Positions 45,093 through 52,989 of a stretch of 64,000 nucleotides of DNA are shown in pieces (positions within the stretch are counted from its first letter, which is position 1; each line of letters begins with the position of its first letter). Source of the stretch: Sphingobacterium wenxiniae (GTDB taxonomy: Bacteria; Bacteroidota; Bacteroidia; Sphingobacteriales; Sphingobacteriaceae); NCBI RefSeq assembly GCF_900116225.1, contig NZ_FOZZ01000004.1, positions 1 through 64,000 on the forward strand. Reading direction: 5' to 3'. The position numbers and the translations under genes are program-made. The notes beneath the pieces are model-generated. The model saw only the letters and a program-made list of their open reading frames with translations, was not told the DNA's origin and did no database searches.

Positions 45093-45929
45093 TTAATTTT
45101 CTGGAAAAACAAATGTCGCTTGGTAGAAAGTCTGTTGCACACGGATTTGAACAATTTCTTCGGTAGACAGTTCTGCAGTATCGAATAAACGGGTTTCCTC
45201 GTAACGTGTTGCGATGGAAAGCTTCATCCTTTCGCAGTGCGGAGCAAAAGTCTCCTGTACCCGATCCACTGTATTATTTTGTCCGGAAAGATGTCCTAAT
45301 ATCAGGTGTTTCAATCGGGCGGTTCTATTCTCTAACAAAGCCTCCAAAGCTATACGGTTAGATAAATGCCCCCAACCGCTTCGGATACGGTTTTTCAGAT
45401 AAAATGAATATCGGCCGGTCTCCAACATTTCTTCATCGTAGTTGGACTCCAATAGTAAGATATCCGCATGTTGAATCACATGCTTTACGTTATCACAAAT
45501 CCGACCTAAGTCGGTCATTATAGCTATATTCAATACTCCATTAGACACAACAAAGCTACAAGGTTCCTTCGCATCGTGGTATTTCGGAATACCGTAGACT
45601 GTCATATTGCCAATCTGTACTTTAGCATCCGATGGTATGATATGCACCAATTCCTCGGGAAGATGCAGACGAGAACCTTTATATGAGCCTGCTGTAATAT
45701 AAACAGGAATCTGATAGCGTTTACAGAAAACGGAAAGTCCGCGGATATGATCCGTATGCTCATGGGTAATAAAGATAGCGGAAATAGAAGAGGGTACTAT
45801 GCCCAAATTATGCATACGTAGCTCCACATGTTTGGCATTCACACCTACATCGACCAAGATCGCATCTTGACCATCAGCTATATAATAGCAATTGCCATTG
45901 CTTCCGGAAGCTAACGCAGCGTATTTCAT
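45093..45929 (-). CDS. MBL-fold metallohydrolase (WalJ/YycJ-type)
   Basis: 278 residues, metallo-beta-lactamase fold. The zinc site is ITHEHTDHIRGL with additional ligands in PKYHDAKEPC and LGHLSGQNN. The start MKYAALASGSNGNCYYI is the family's N-terminal block. WalJ-like enzymes act as exonucleases in DNA repair or cell-wall control in Firmicutes; the exact role here is inferred. It ends 1 nt after the start of the next gene is reached on the same strand, so sdaA and this gene form an operon. Confidence 0.92.
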   Translation of the reverse strand: MKYAALASGSNGNCYYIADGQDAILVDVGVNAKHVELRMHNLGIVPSSISAIFITHEHTDHIRGLSVFCKRYQIPVYITAGSYKGSRLHLPEELVHIIPSDAKVQIGNMTVYGIPKYHDAKEPCSFVVSNGVLNIAIMTDLGRICDNVKHVIQHADILLLESNYDEEMLETGRYSFYLKNRIRSGWGHLSNRIALEALLENRTARLKHLILGHLSGQNNTVDRVQETFAPHCERMKLSIATRYEETRLFDTAELSTEEIVQIRVQQTFYQATFVFPEN

Positions 45930-45930
45930 A

Positions 45931-47358
45931 TCAACATTCTGGTAAACTCAACGGGACTTTGATCGCCAAACCACCGTCAGCCGTTTCTTTATATTTCACA
46001 TTCATATCCTGTGCAGTGTCCCACATGGTACTAACCACCGCATCCAGACTCACCTTGGCTTTATCCGGATTAGAAGTTAATGCCAGCTGTGCTGCGGTAA
46101 TAGCTTTTATCGCCCCCATAGTGTTTCGTTCTATGCAAGGAATCTGCACCAGCCCACCAATAGGGTCGCAGGTCAGGCCCAAATGATGTTCCATCGCAAT
46201 TTCTGACGCCATAAGAACCTGTCTTTGCGAACCGCCCAGACATTCGGTCAATGCTCCTGCAGCCATCGCTGAAGATACCCCAATCTCAGCCTGACAACCA
46301 CCCATTGCTGCTGAAATAGTTGCTCCCTTTTTGAATATAGACCCTATCTCGGAAGCCGTAGCAATAAATTGGATGATTCTTTCCTCCTTATAGGCATCGT
46401 GGAAGGTAATATAGTATTGCAACACGGCCGGAATCACGCCTGAAGCGCCGTTTGTTGGTGCAGTCACAACCCGTCCGAAGGATGCATTCTCTTCATTGAC
46501 AGCCAGCGCAAAACAACTCACCCAATCCAAAATATAACCAAAATCCTTCCCTCCCTCGCGTATAGCCTGTAACCATGATTCATAATCGGTATATGCACGA
46601 TCTTTCAGCAAACGTTTACTCATTTTGGATGCCCGACGTTCTACATTCAGTCCGCCCGGCAATACACCGGTTGTATGACAACCTTTGTATATACAATCTT
46701 TGATAGTATAAAATATCTGCATAACGCCAGCTCTTGTCTCCTCCTCTGGACGCCAAGCCAACTCGTTCTCCATCACCAACTCGGAAATTTTCAGGCCAGT
46801 ACGCATACACCAAACCATCAGTTCTTGCGCCGTATCTACCGGAAAAGACATATCAACCTCACTCAACACACTTTGTGAATCATTTTCTTGCACCACAAAA
46901 CCGCCTCCGATGGAATAATAGGTCTCGCTAATAGCGGTGCCATTGTTCAAGAATGCCTGGAAAGTTACGGCATTAGGATGAAAAGGTAAACTTTCGGCAT
47001 AAAGGAAGAGTAGATCTGTAGTATAATTGAATACGACAGTTTTCTCCCCACCCAAGATAAGCTCTTGTGATTTTTTAATATGCTCGACCTTTGGCATAAC
47101 CTGATATACATCAAAAGTGACAGGGTCATCCCCACTCAATCCCAATAGCACGGCGATATCCGTGCCGTGACCAACACCGGTCTTCGCCAGCGAACCGTAG
47201 AGCAAAATCTTAATCTCCTGCACATCTTGCAATACTTTCCGGCCTTTTAGCAGGTCAACAAAGCGTTGCGCTGCACGCCAAGGCCCCAAAGTATGCGAAC
47301 TGGAAGGTCCGATACCGATCTTAAACATATCAAAAATAGAGATTTGCTCCTTTGCCAT
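45931..47358 (-). CDS. sdaA: L-serine ammonia-lyase (iron-sulfur, single chain)
   Basis: 475 residues with both alpha and beta domains in one chain. It begins with the SDH beta domain ([23 protein letters not shown]). The alpha domain has the Fe-S cysteines ([27 protein letters not shown]) and [10 protein letters not shown]. It deaminates L-serine to pyruvate and ammonia. It is the upstream gene of a pair with the MBL hydrolase, which starts 1 nt after its stop. Confidence 0.96.
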   Translation of the reverse strand: MAKEQISIFDMFKIGIGPSSSHTLGPWRAAQRFVDLLKGRKVLQDVQEIKILLYGSLAKTGVGHGTDIAVLLGLSGDDPVTFDVYQVMPKVEHIKKSQELILGGEKTVVFNYTTDLLFLYAESLPFHPNAVTFQAFLNNGTAISETYYSIGGGFVVQENDSQSVLSEVDMSFPVDTAQELMVWCMRTGLKISELVMENELAWRPEEETRAGVMQIFYTIKDCIYKGCHTTGVLPGGLNVERRASKMSKRLLKDRAYTDYESWLQAIREGGKDFGYILDWVSCFALAVNEENASFGRVVTAPTNGASGVIPAVLQYYITFHDAYKEERIIQFIATASEIGSIFKKGATISAAMGGCQAEIGVSSAMAAGALTECLGGSQRQVLMASEIAMEHHLGLTCDPIGGLVQIPCIERNTMGAIKAITAAQLALTSNPDKAKVSLDAVVSTMWDTAQDMNVKYKETADGGLAIKVPLSLPEC

Positions 47359-47560
47359 TTTCTACCCAATTAAGCTTAGCAAAAATATTGTTTTAAACGG
47401 CAATTTACCGCATTATTCCTGTTAATTTTTAACGTATAAGGTTAGTAATATGGTAAATAATGTAATCTTTATTTACCATATTGGCATTAGAGATTTATAT
47501 GGACAAGGAGGTGGTGGGTTTAATGATTATTATCCTTGATTTTGCTATTATCAGAACGAG

Positions 47561-47697
47561 GCTGTCTAAAAAGCTAAACATCATCGTCATTGCGAGGTAA
47601 CGAAGCAATCTGATGATGTCAAAAACGCAGATTGCTTCGTCGCTGCACTTCTCGCAATGACGCGTTTTTGCGGTTTGCGAACCTTTTTAGACACCCA
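47561..47697. repeat. Dispersed repeat R1, copy 1 (uninterrupted)
   Basis: A ~137-bp imperfect palindrome with ends TGTCTAAAAAG, inner CGTCATTGCGAG/CTCGCAATGACG and AAGCAATCTG/CAGATTGCTT. It lies between sdaA and nagZ, divergent. Two further copies are at 50072 and 52611. No coding. The rest of the sdaA-nagZ gap has no other feature I can support. Confidence 0.85.
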
Positions 47698-47897
47698 CTT
47701 CTTTTTTCTAATCCCCCTTCTTGCAAGATTCAATCACCGTTCGAGTCAGGACCGGCTTTCCTTGTGTCAGGAGGACACAGAAAACTTAGAAAGCTTGAAC
47801 AAAAATGCTTTTTTATGCCGTTTTCAAAAACAAACACGCAGGAAATTTTGATTGCAAATATTTTTTACCTTATTTCGTACTTGTAAAGAACTAAAAT

Positions 47898-49601
47898 ATG
47901 ATAAAAAAGATATTCTCTTTCGTTGCGTTTGTTGCAATTACCTCCACATTACATGCGCAGAAAAAACCAGATTTTGTACAGTTTATCAACACACAGAACG
48001 CCTGGGTAGACTCGGTCTTCAACAAATTGACACCAAAAGAACGCATTGGTCAGCTTTTTTTGGTACGGGCACATACTAACCTTGGACAGAAATACATTGA
48101 TTCGGTAGCTCAGGTTATTGAAAAAGAGCAATTGGGAGGCCTTGTCGTCTTTCAGGGCGGCCCTGTACGCCACGCCGATATGTTCAATCGCTATCAAGAA
48201 ATAAGCAAAGTTCCTTTGTTAATAACCTTTGACGGTGAATGGGGCTTGGGAATGCGGATGCCAGATTCGACGATTTCTTACCCCTTTCAGATGACTTTAG
48301 GCGCTATTCAGAACAATCAACTTATCTACGAGATGGGACGCCAGATAGCGCGTGATTTTCACCGTATTGGGATGCATTTTAACTTTGCCCCGGTGGTTGA
48401 CATCAACAACAATCCGAAAAACCCGGTTATCAATTTCCGTTCTTTCGGTGATAATAAGCAAAATGTTACCCAAAAGGCAAAAGCCTATATGGATGGTATG
48501 GTAGACGGCGGTATTATCGCTTCTCTGAAACATTTTCCAGGCCATGGAGACACAGATGTGGATTCGCATCACGATCTTCCCCAGTTAAAATTTACACGCG
48601 CACGCCTCGACACATTGGAGTTATTCCCTTTCCGTGAACTCATCAAACAGGGCGCACCAGCCGTTATGGTAGCCCACATGAATATCCCCTCATTGGATGC
48701 GACCCCCAACATCCCTTCATCAATCTCTCGGAAGGTGGTAACCGACTTACTCCGCAAAGACTTAGGTTTTAAAGGCTTAACAGTAACCGATGCGATGGAC
48801 ATGAAAGGAGTAAAAAAGTTTTTTCCTAATGGAGAGGCGGACGTTATGGCTATCGAGGCTGGGCATGATCTATTGGAAGTATCTGAAAATAGTGGAAGGG
48901 CAATTGATTTGGTTGAAAAATCGATCAAGAGCGGCCGCCTGAAACAGAGCGAAATCGATCAGCGCGTAAAACGGGTGCTGGCGGCCAAATATTGGCTGGG
49001 CTTAAACCAATATCGACCGGTAGGCACCAACAACCTTATCGCCGACCTTAACACGCCAGCATCCCAATCTTTGGTTCAACGCTTAGCAGATGCTGCAGTT
49101 ACAGTTCTGAAATCCGACAAGGGCATTAAATCTTTTCAAAAGAACGTGCCTACCGCCATTGTATCTGTTGGCATTCCGAAGTTTCAGGACTTTGAGACCG
49201 GGTTAGCCATTCAGCTGAATAACCGCAAAGAGTATATCATTACTGGAAAAGAAACGGCTGAAGAACTGAAGGAGCTCTTAAAAACTATCCGTAGAAGTAA
49301 ACAAATCGTATTGGCTATACACGATAATCGTTCACGACCAAGAAGTGAATCTGACTTAAACGAAGATGTCAAACATTTTATTGAACGGTTAGCAGGGAAG
49401 CGTACGATTTCCGTTCTGTTCACCAACCCATACGCAATGAATAGTATAGACGTAAACCGTTCAAGTGCAATTATCCTTGGTTACCAAAACGAAAGTTTTA
49501 TGCAGAAAGCTGCACTGAAAGTTGTTTTGGGACAGATTAAAGCACAAGGAAAACTATCCGTTACAGTAAATCAAGAGTTTAAAGAGGGCGAGGGGATTTA
49601 A
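47898..49601 (+). CDS. nagZ: GH3-family beta-N-acetylglucosaminidase, secreted
   Basis: 567 residues with a signal peptide (ending near TLHAQ). The GH3 core contains KHFPGHGDTDVDSHHDLP (His-Asp diad of the NagZ type), the AHMNIPSLD block and the nucleophile Asp in VTDAMDMKG. It cleaves GlcNAc-anhydroMurNAc or similar cell-wall linkages, here probably in the periplasm because it has a signal peptide. Bacteroidota NagZ proteins are often fused to a beta-lactamase domain at the C-terminus; this one has only a ~200-residue C-terminal domain. The gap to the sdaA operon is divergent. Confidence 0.9.
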   Translation: MIKKIFSFVAFVAITSTLHAQKKPDFVQFINTQNAWVDSVFNKLTPKERIGQLFLVRAHTNLGQKYIDSVAQVIEKEQLGGLVVFQGGPVRHADMFNRYQEISKVPLLITFDGEWGLGMRMPDSTISYPFQMTLGAIQNNQLIYEMGRQIARDFHRIGMHFNFAPVVDINNNPKNPVINFRSFGDNKQNVTQKAKAYMDGMVDGGIIASLKHFPGHGDTDVDSHHDLPQLKFTRARLDTLELFPFRELIKQGAPAVMVAHMNIPSLDATPNIPSSISRKVVTDLLRKDLGFKGLTVTDAMDMKGVKKFFPNGEADVMAIEAGHDLLEVSENSGRAIDLVEKSIKSGRLKQSEIDQRVKRVLAAKYWLGLNQYRPVGTNNLIADLNTPASQSLVQRLADAAVTVLKSDKGIKSFQKNVPTAIVSVGIPKFQDFETGLAIQLNNRKEYIITGKETAEELKELLKTIRRSKQIVLAIHDNRSRPRSESDLNEDVKHFIERLAGKRTISVLFTNPYAMNSIDVNRSSAIILGYQNESFMQKAALKVVLGQIKAQGKLSVTVNQEFKEGEGI

Positions 49602-49638
49602 CCTCCCTTCGTCATAGTCTGTCCTCTATGCCCATACT

Positions 49639-49683
49639 GTCCTTAGTCTGTCGGGACGGGATGTTTTGGTGGGGACTAAGGAC
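49639..49683. repeat. Hairpin after nagZ
   Basis: 10-bp arms GTCCTTAGTC / GACTAAGGAC with a 25-nt loop, ~40 nt past the nagZ stop. A second short palindrome, GGTAGTC...GACTACC, follows at 49694-49710. They may terminate nagZ transcripts, though no T-tract is next to them. Confidence 0.5.
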
Positions 49684-49745
49684 TTTTATATCAGGTAGTC
49701 TCAGACTACCCTAATTCCTCATCCTTAGAGCGCATTCGTCTCATA

Positions 49746-49814
49746 CTGGCGCACGCCTGTGGCGTGTGTCCTTATTTGTATTTGATTAAAGCACGAGCGG
49801 CACGCTCGCGCCAG
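49746..49814. repeat. REP-like doublet with a three-way-junction shape
   Basis: Outer arms CTGGCGC / GCGCCAG enclose two hairpins, CACGCC-TGT-GGCGTG and CGAGCG-GCA-CGCTCG. Two hairpins under a common stem are typical of the paired REP units (BIMEs) moved by RAYT proteins; a RAYT gene is at 14550. The element is non-coding. Confidence 0.65.
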
Positions 49815-49908
49815 CGAAGGGACATTTGTTTGCAACAAATCATTGTAAGAAACCTATTTTATTGCATTACAAATGCAACAGGCTAAAAACACATATTCTT
49901 CGCGTAGG

Positions 49909-49941
49909 AGACTTCCAAAGTTTTCGAAACTTCGGAAGTCT
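49909..49941. repeat. AGACTTCCGAAGTTT-type palindrome, copy 2
   Basis: AGACTTCCaAAG ... CTTCGGAAGTCT, one mismatch, with a 9-nt loop. Same family as the terminators at 24727 and 62909. Here it lies in a gap without nearby convergent stop codons. Confidence 0.65.
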
Positions 49942-50071
49942 AAAGCTTAGGAAGTATCCACACTAATAACATTAAGGGCTTTACTTCACCGCTGGTGCAC
50001 GCACAATGGTCATCCTAAAAATATCTTCCCCTTTGGAGATTGGAGGAACAAAAACCTCAATTTTTTACAGT

Positions 50072-50170
50072 ATATGACAAAAAAAACGTAGATTGGTTTT
50101 CTTCGGAGCTGCTTCGCGGTCGTCATACTTCCTCGTCCCGAATGCTTTCGGGAACGCGTTTTTTATAACT
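50072..50170. repeat. Dispersed repeat R1, copy 3 (partial, diverged)
   Basis: Right half of R1: ATGACAAAAAAAACGTAGATTGG, CTTCG and CTCG...ACGCGTTTTT match the right arms of the copies at 47561 and 52611. The 18-base hairpin TCCCGAATGCTTTCGGGA (50136-50153) sits at the same place as in the copy at 52611. Confidence 0.6.
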
Positions 50171-50238
50171 TATTCAGTTTTGTCATGCACTAAACAATTT
50201 TTTACAGTTTTCTATGTGTGAATACAAAGCATTTTATA

Positions 50239-50246
50239 TAAGTTTG
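50239..50246 (+). promoter_or_regulatory. -7 box (TAAGTTTG) for the DUF4293 gene
   Basis: TAAGTTTG matches TAnnTTTG, 23 nt before the ATG at 50270. Confidence 0.5.
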
Positions 50247-50269
50247 TTCTTAAAAAGAAAAATATACTT

Positions 50270-50743
50270 ATGATTCAGCGTATTCAAACAGTTTGGTTAT
50301 TGGTTACTACTGTGGTTCTTTTAGGGCTTTTTGTTTTCCCTTATGTGAGCTTTATCGATTTGGTAGGGCTAGGTAAGAAAATCTCAGTTTCAGGGGTTTA
50401 TTCTTCGGTGAACAATGAGGAAGTTCGGGAATCAGCATCTTGGCTACAGGCTATAGCGACCGCAGTTATTGCTCTGTTCCCTCTGTTTATTGTATTTCAA
50501 TTCAGAAACAGAAAGCGTCAGGTAACTTTGATTTTCGTAGAGATTATCCTCATCGTGCTATTGGGCGTTTGGATGTGGATAACAGCTAATTCCACGCTGG
50601 GAGCGATCAATCAAAGTGTGAAAGCTGATAATATCGGTGTAGGTTTCTTCCTATTGCCAGTAGCGATTATCTTCTTGGGTATGGCGATTGGCGGCATCCG
50701 TAAAGATGAAAAATTGATTAAATCAGCAGATAGATTACGATAA
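50270..50743 (+). CDS. DUF4293 integral membrane protein
   Basis: 157 residues with four membrane helices; starts MIQRIQTVWLLVTTVV, the family's N-terminal pattern, and ends with a short cytoplasmic tail (IRKDEKLIKSADRLR). DUF4293 is found in Bacteroidota only and has no known function; it often sits near rho or cell-envelope genes. The next gene starts 1 nt after its stop, so they are co-transcribed. Confidence 0.85.
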   Translation: MIQRIQTVWLLVTTVVLLGLFVFPYVSFIDLVGLGKKISVSGVYSSVNNEEVRESASWLQAIATAVIALFPLFIVFQFRNRKRQVTLIFVEIILIVLLGVWMWITANSTLGAINQSVKADNIGVGFFLLPVAIIFLGMAIGGIRKDEKLIKSADRLR

Positions 50744-50744
50744 A

Positions 50745-51191
50745 ATGAGAAAGATTGTATGGGCGCTTTTTAGCATGCTACTTATTCTCCCTGCCGCATT
50801 ACAGGCGCAGGAGGAGGCTTCTCGATATATGGTCGATGGGCTACAGATTGATTTGAAAAGCGTAGCGGTGGAAAAAGATACACTAACTGTAACCTTGTCT
50901 TTGGTGTCTTTTCGAATGGATCCGAGAGAGTTTACATTGAACACCTTTGCAACTCAAGTTGTAGACGCAGAAGGTAACGGTCACCTCTATTCAACGTTGA
51001 CAATGGGGCGAGTAATGGTGAGGTTGGAGGATCAACAAAACTACCTACACTACTTGCTGGAGGAAGATAAGACTGTGCCACTTCGGTTACAGGTTGCGAA
51101 CTGGAAAGGGGAAAAACCTAAGCAATTGATACTGGTCTTTCAGGATAGTGAAGAAGAAGGAAAATTTATACAAGAAACGGTCGGATTATAA
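50745..51191 (+). CDS. Secreted protein of unknown function, downstream of DUF4293
   Basis: 148 residues with a signal peptide ending PAALQAQ. The mature ~128 residues look all-beta (LQIDLKSVAVEKDTLTVTLSLVSF), like a small sandwich. No motif is recognised. It is translationally close to the DUF4293 gene. The stop codon lies inside a 32-bp palindrome that is probably the terminator. Confidence 0.65.
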   Translation: MRKIVWALFSMLLILPAALQAQEEASRYMVDGLQIDLKSVAVEKDTLTVTLSLVSFRMDPREFTLNTFATQVVDAEGNGHLYSTLTMGRVMVRLEDQQNYLHYLLEEDKTVPLRLQVANWKGEKPKQLILVFQDSEEEGKFIQETVGL

Positions 51192-51204
51192 TCCGACCGT
51201 TTCT
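51175..51204. terminator. Bidirectional terminator palindrome overlapping a stop codon
   Basis: 14-bp arms GAAACGGTCGGATT / AATCCGACCGTTTC around a central AT, with A/T-rich flanks. It overlaps the last codons of the upstream gene and faces the convergent TPR-like gene at 51214. Confidence 0.8.
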
Positions 51205-51213
51205 CTTTGTTCT

Positions 51214-51753
51214 TTATCGAGAATATCTAAATTGCTGCTTGTCCAACATAGACATCTGATCTTTCATCATCTTGATCTGATCGGCAAGAAGTTTATTCTT
51301 GTCGGCTTTCTTCGCTTCTGACAGGAGTTTCTCGGCTTCTCGTTTGTTACGTTTTGCCATGGCAACCCCAGCAAGGCTCAATTTAGCTAACGCTACATTG
51401 TGATCCATATGCAAACCCAATGACAAAGCTTTCTTAAAATATTTTTCTGACTGCAATGGTGCACGTTGTGATTCAATAATACCCAGCAACATATGGTAAT
51501 ATCCGTGCTGCGCACTAATAAGTTGCTTTTCGTAGTTTTTGATATTCTTAAGCCATTTTTCGGCTTTCGACATATTTTCTTTTCTAAGATACCACTGAGC
51601 AATCAGCATATTTTCGTTGAAGAAGACCGTAACCCAGGCAAGAATAGTCACAAAGATGCTTAAAATACCCCACCCCCAATGACCGGTCCAAAACAAAACT
51701 ACAGTCCCGATTAACAGGAGACTACTGAGAATAATGCGAACTATATTTGACAT
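51214..51753 (-). CDS. Membrane protein with TPR-like helical repeats, unknown function
   Basis: 179 residues. Two N-terminal membrane helices (IILSSLLLIGTVVLFW, WGILSIFVTILAWVTVFF) are followed by cytoplasmic helical repeats with TPR-like spacing (AEKWLKNIKNYEKQLIS, KYFKKALSLGLHMDHNVALAKLSLAGVAM). The C-terminus is basic (KMMKDQMSMLDKQQFRYSR). No pathway can be assigned. It is convergent with the secreted-protein gene and divergent from ung. Confidence 0.65.
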   Translation of the reverse strand: MSNIVRIILSSLLLIGTVVLFWTGHWGWGILSIFVTILAWVTVFFNENMLIAQWYLRKENMSKAEKWLKNIKNYEKQLISAQHGYYHMLLGIIESQRAPLQSEKYFKKALSLGLHMDHNVALAKLSLAGVAMAKRNKREAEKLLSEAKKADKNKLLADQIKMMKDQMSMLDKQQFRYSR

Positions 51754-51868
51754 ATATCTAAATATCTACTTAAATTAAAAATTATTACAAATATCCGGTT
51801 ATTTTAGAGCTTATCCAACTTGTTTGATAGAAAAAGTTGGATTATTGGTGTATGAAAACGTAAAATTG

Positions 51869-51876
51869 TAAATTTG
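51869..51876 (+). promoter_or_regulatory. -7 box (TAAATTTG) for ung, near-leaderless
   Basis: TAAATTTG matches TAnnTTTG and ends 4 nt before the ung ATG. A TTG lies 21 bp further upstream, at the right distance for a -33 element. Confidence 0.6.
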
Positions 51877-51880
51877 TATT

Positions 51881-52579
51881 ATGTCAAAACGATACGATGA
51901 AAGCTGGGAGCCAATTCTAAAGCCGCTGTTTAAACAGGATTATATGAAACGTTTATCAGCTTTTGTACAACAGGAACGACAGCTTGGACTGGTGTTTCCT
52001 CCAGAAGATCTGGTATTCAACGCTTTTAACCTTACAGCTTTTGACTCCATTAAAGTGGTCATCTTAGGGCAAGACCCGTATCACAATGATGGTCAAGCAC
52101 ATGGTTTATCTTTCTCTGTACCAGACGGCATGATGCTACCCCCGTCTTTGCGAAATATCTATACCGAACTACAAACGGATATTCCAGGGTTTGTCTACCC
52201 GAAGTCTGGCAATCTAACCGCTTGGGCCGCACAGGGTGTGCTTCTCCTTAATGCGACTTTAACCGTACGCGCTCACCAAGCCGCCTCTCATCAACGGCAA
52301 GGTTGGGAAGAGTTTACAGACCAGATTATACAGCTTATTTCGCAAAGACTATCGAATGTAGTATTCATCCTATGGGGTAGCTATGCACAAAAAAAGAGTT
52401 TTCTTATAGATTCGCAAAAACACTGCGTATTGACTTCTGTCCACCCTTCTCCTTTGTCGGCTCACCGAGGCTTTTTTGGCTGCAAACATTTCTCTCAAGC
52501 CAATGCTTATTTAGTGAGAAATGGGCGGAAACCCATTGATTGGCAGATCCCCCCATCCCCCAAAGGGGGAGTAATATAG
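51881..52579 (+). CDS. ung: Uracil-DNA glycosylase (family 1)
   Basis: 232 residues. Catalytic motif VVILGQDPYHNDGQAHGL (Asp in GQDPYH) and the leucine-loop motif HPSPLSAHRGFFG. It removes uracil from DNA. The last residues IPPSPKGGVI are encoded by the hairpin sequence TCCCCCAAAGGGGGA, so the gene end appears to have been extended or replaced by a short palindrome. A normal UNG ends soon after the PIDW-type motif (here KPIDWQIPPS). A start at 51881 fits the near-leaderless promoter. Confidence 0.96.
   Translation: MSKRYDESWEPILKPLFKQDYMKRLSAFVQQERQLGLVFPPEDLVFNAFNLTAFDSIKVVILGQDPYHNDGQAHGLSFSVPDGMMLPPSLRNIYTELQTDIPGFVYPKSGNLTAWAAQGVLLLNATLTVRAHQAASHQRQGWEEFTDQIIQLISQRLSNVVFILWGSYAQKKSFLIDSQKHCVLTSVHPSPLSAHRGFFGCKHFSQANAYLVRNGRKPIDWQIPPSPKGGVI
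52556..52570. repeat. CCCCC-AAA-GGGGG hairpin at the 3' end of ung
   Basis: TCCCCC-AAA-GGGGGA forms a 6-bp GC-stem in the last codons of ung. A related GC hairpin (CCCCTTCATAGGGGG) is 400 bp downstream at 52971. It may act as a terminator but has no T-tract. Confidence 0.55.
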
Positions 52580-52610
52580 GGCGTGGGAAAGATTGTCAAA
52601 TTATATTTAG

Positions 52611-52973
52611 GGCTGTCTAAAAAAGCTAAACATCATCGTCATTGCGCTGTGCCACGCCTCTGGCGGTGGAGGTAACAAAGTCCCGCCTGAGAAGCTGTTT
52701 AAAAATATAATTTTTACGTAATTTCGACGAGGAACGAGGAGAACCGAACGAAGTGAGTTCTGCGAAGCAAAATCTATGGACAAGAGAATCAAAACACAGA
52801 TTATCACGTCGCTATCGCTCCTCATAATGACGTGTTTTGGGGCGAAAGCAAAAATTTAAATAGTCTCTGAGGCGGGAATGATGTCAAAAACGCAGATTGC
52901 TTTGTGGCTGCGCTTCTCGTCCCGAATGCTTTCGGGAACACGTTTTTGCGGTTTTCGAACCTTTTTAGACCCC
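52611..52973. repeat. Dispersed repeat R1, copy 2, with three insertions
   Basis: The R1 ends are intact (GGCTGTCTAAAA ... CCTTTTTAGACCC). Relative to the copy at 47561 it contains a GC hairpin at 52647-52669, a 197-bp element with inverted ends TCCCGCCTGAGA/TCTCTGAGGCGGGA at 52681-52877, and the 18-bp hairpin TCCCGAATGCTTTCGGGA at 52920-52937. It fills the ung-DUF6695 gap. Confidence 0.75.
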
Positions 52974-52989
52974 TTCATAGGGGGAGGGT

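Noticed and set aside
47632-47886. 84-codon ORF upstream of nagZ
   Set aside because: It lies in the R1 repeat and in low-complexity leader sequence, with no conserved features.
49602-50269. A CRISPR array or phage attachment site in the palindrome-rich gap after nagZ
   Set aside because: The repeats are different palindromes, not one repeated unit with equal spacers, and no cas gene is in the window.
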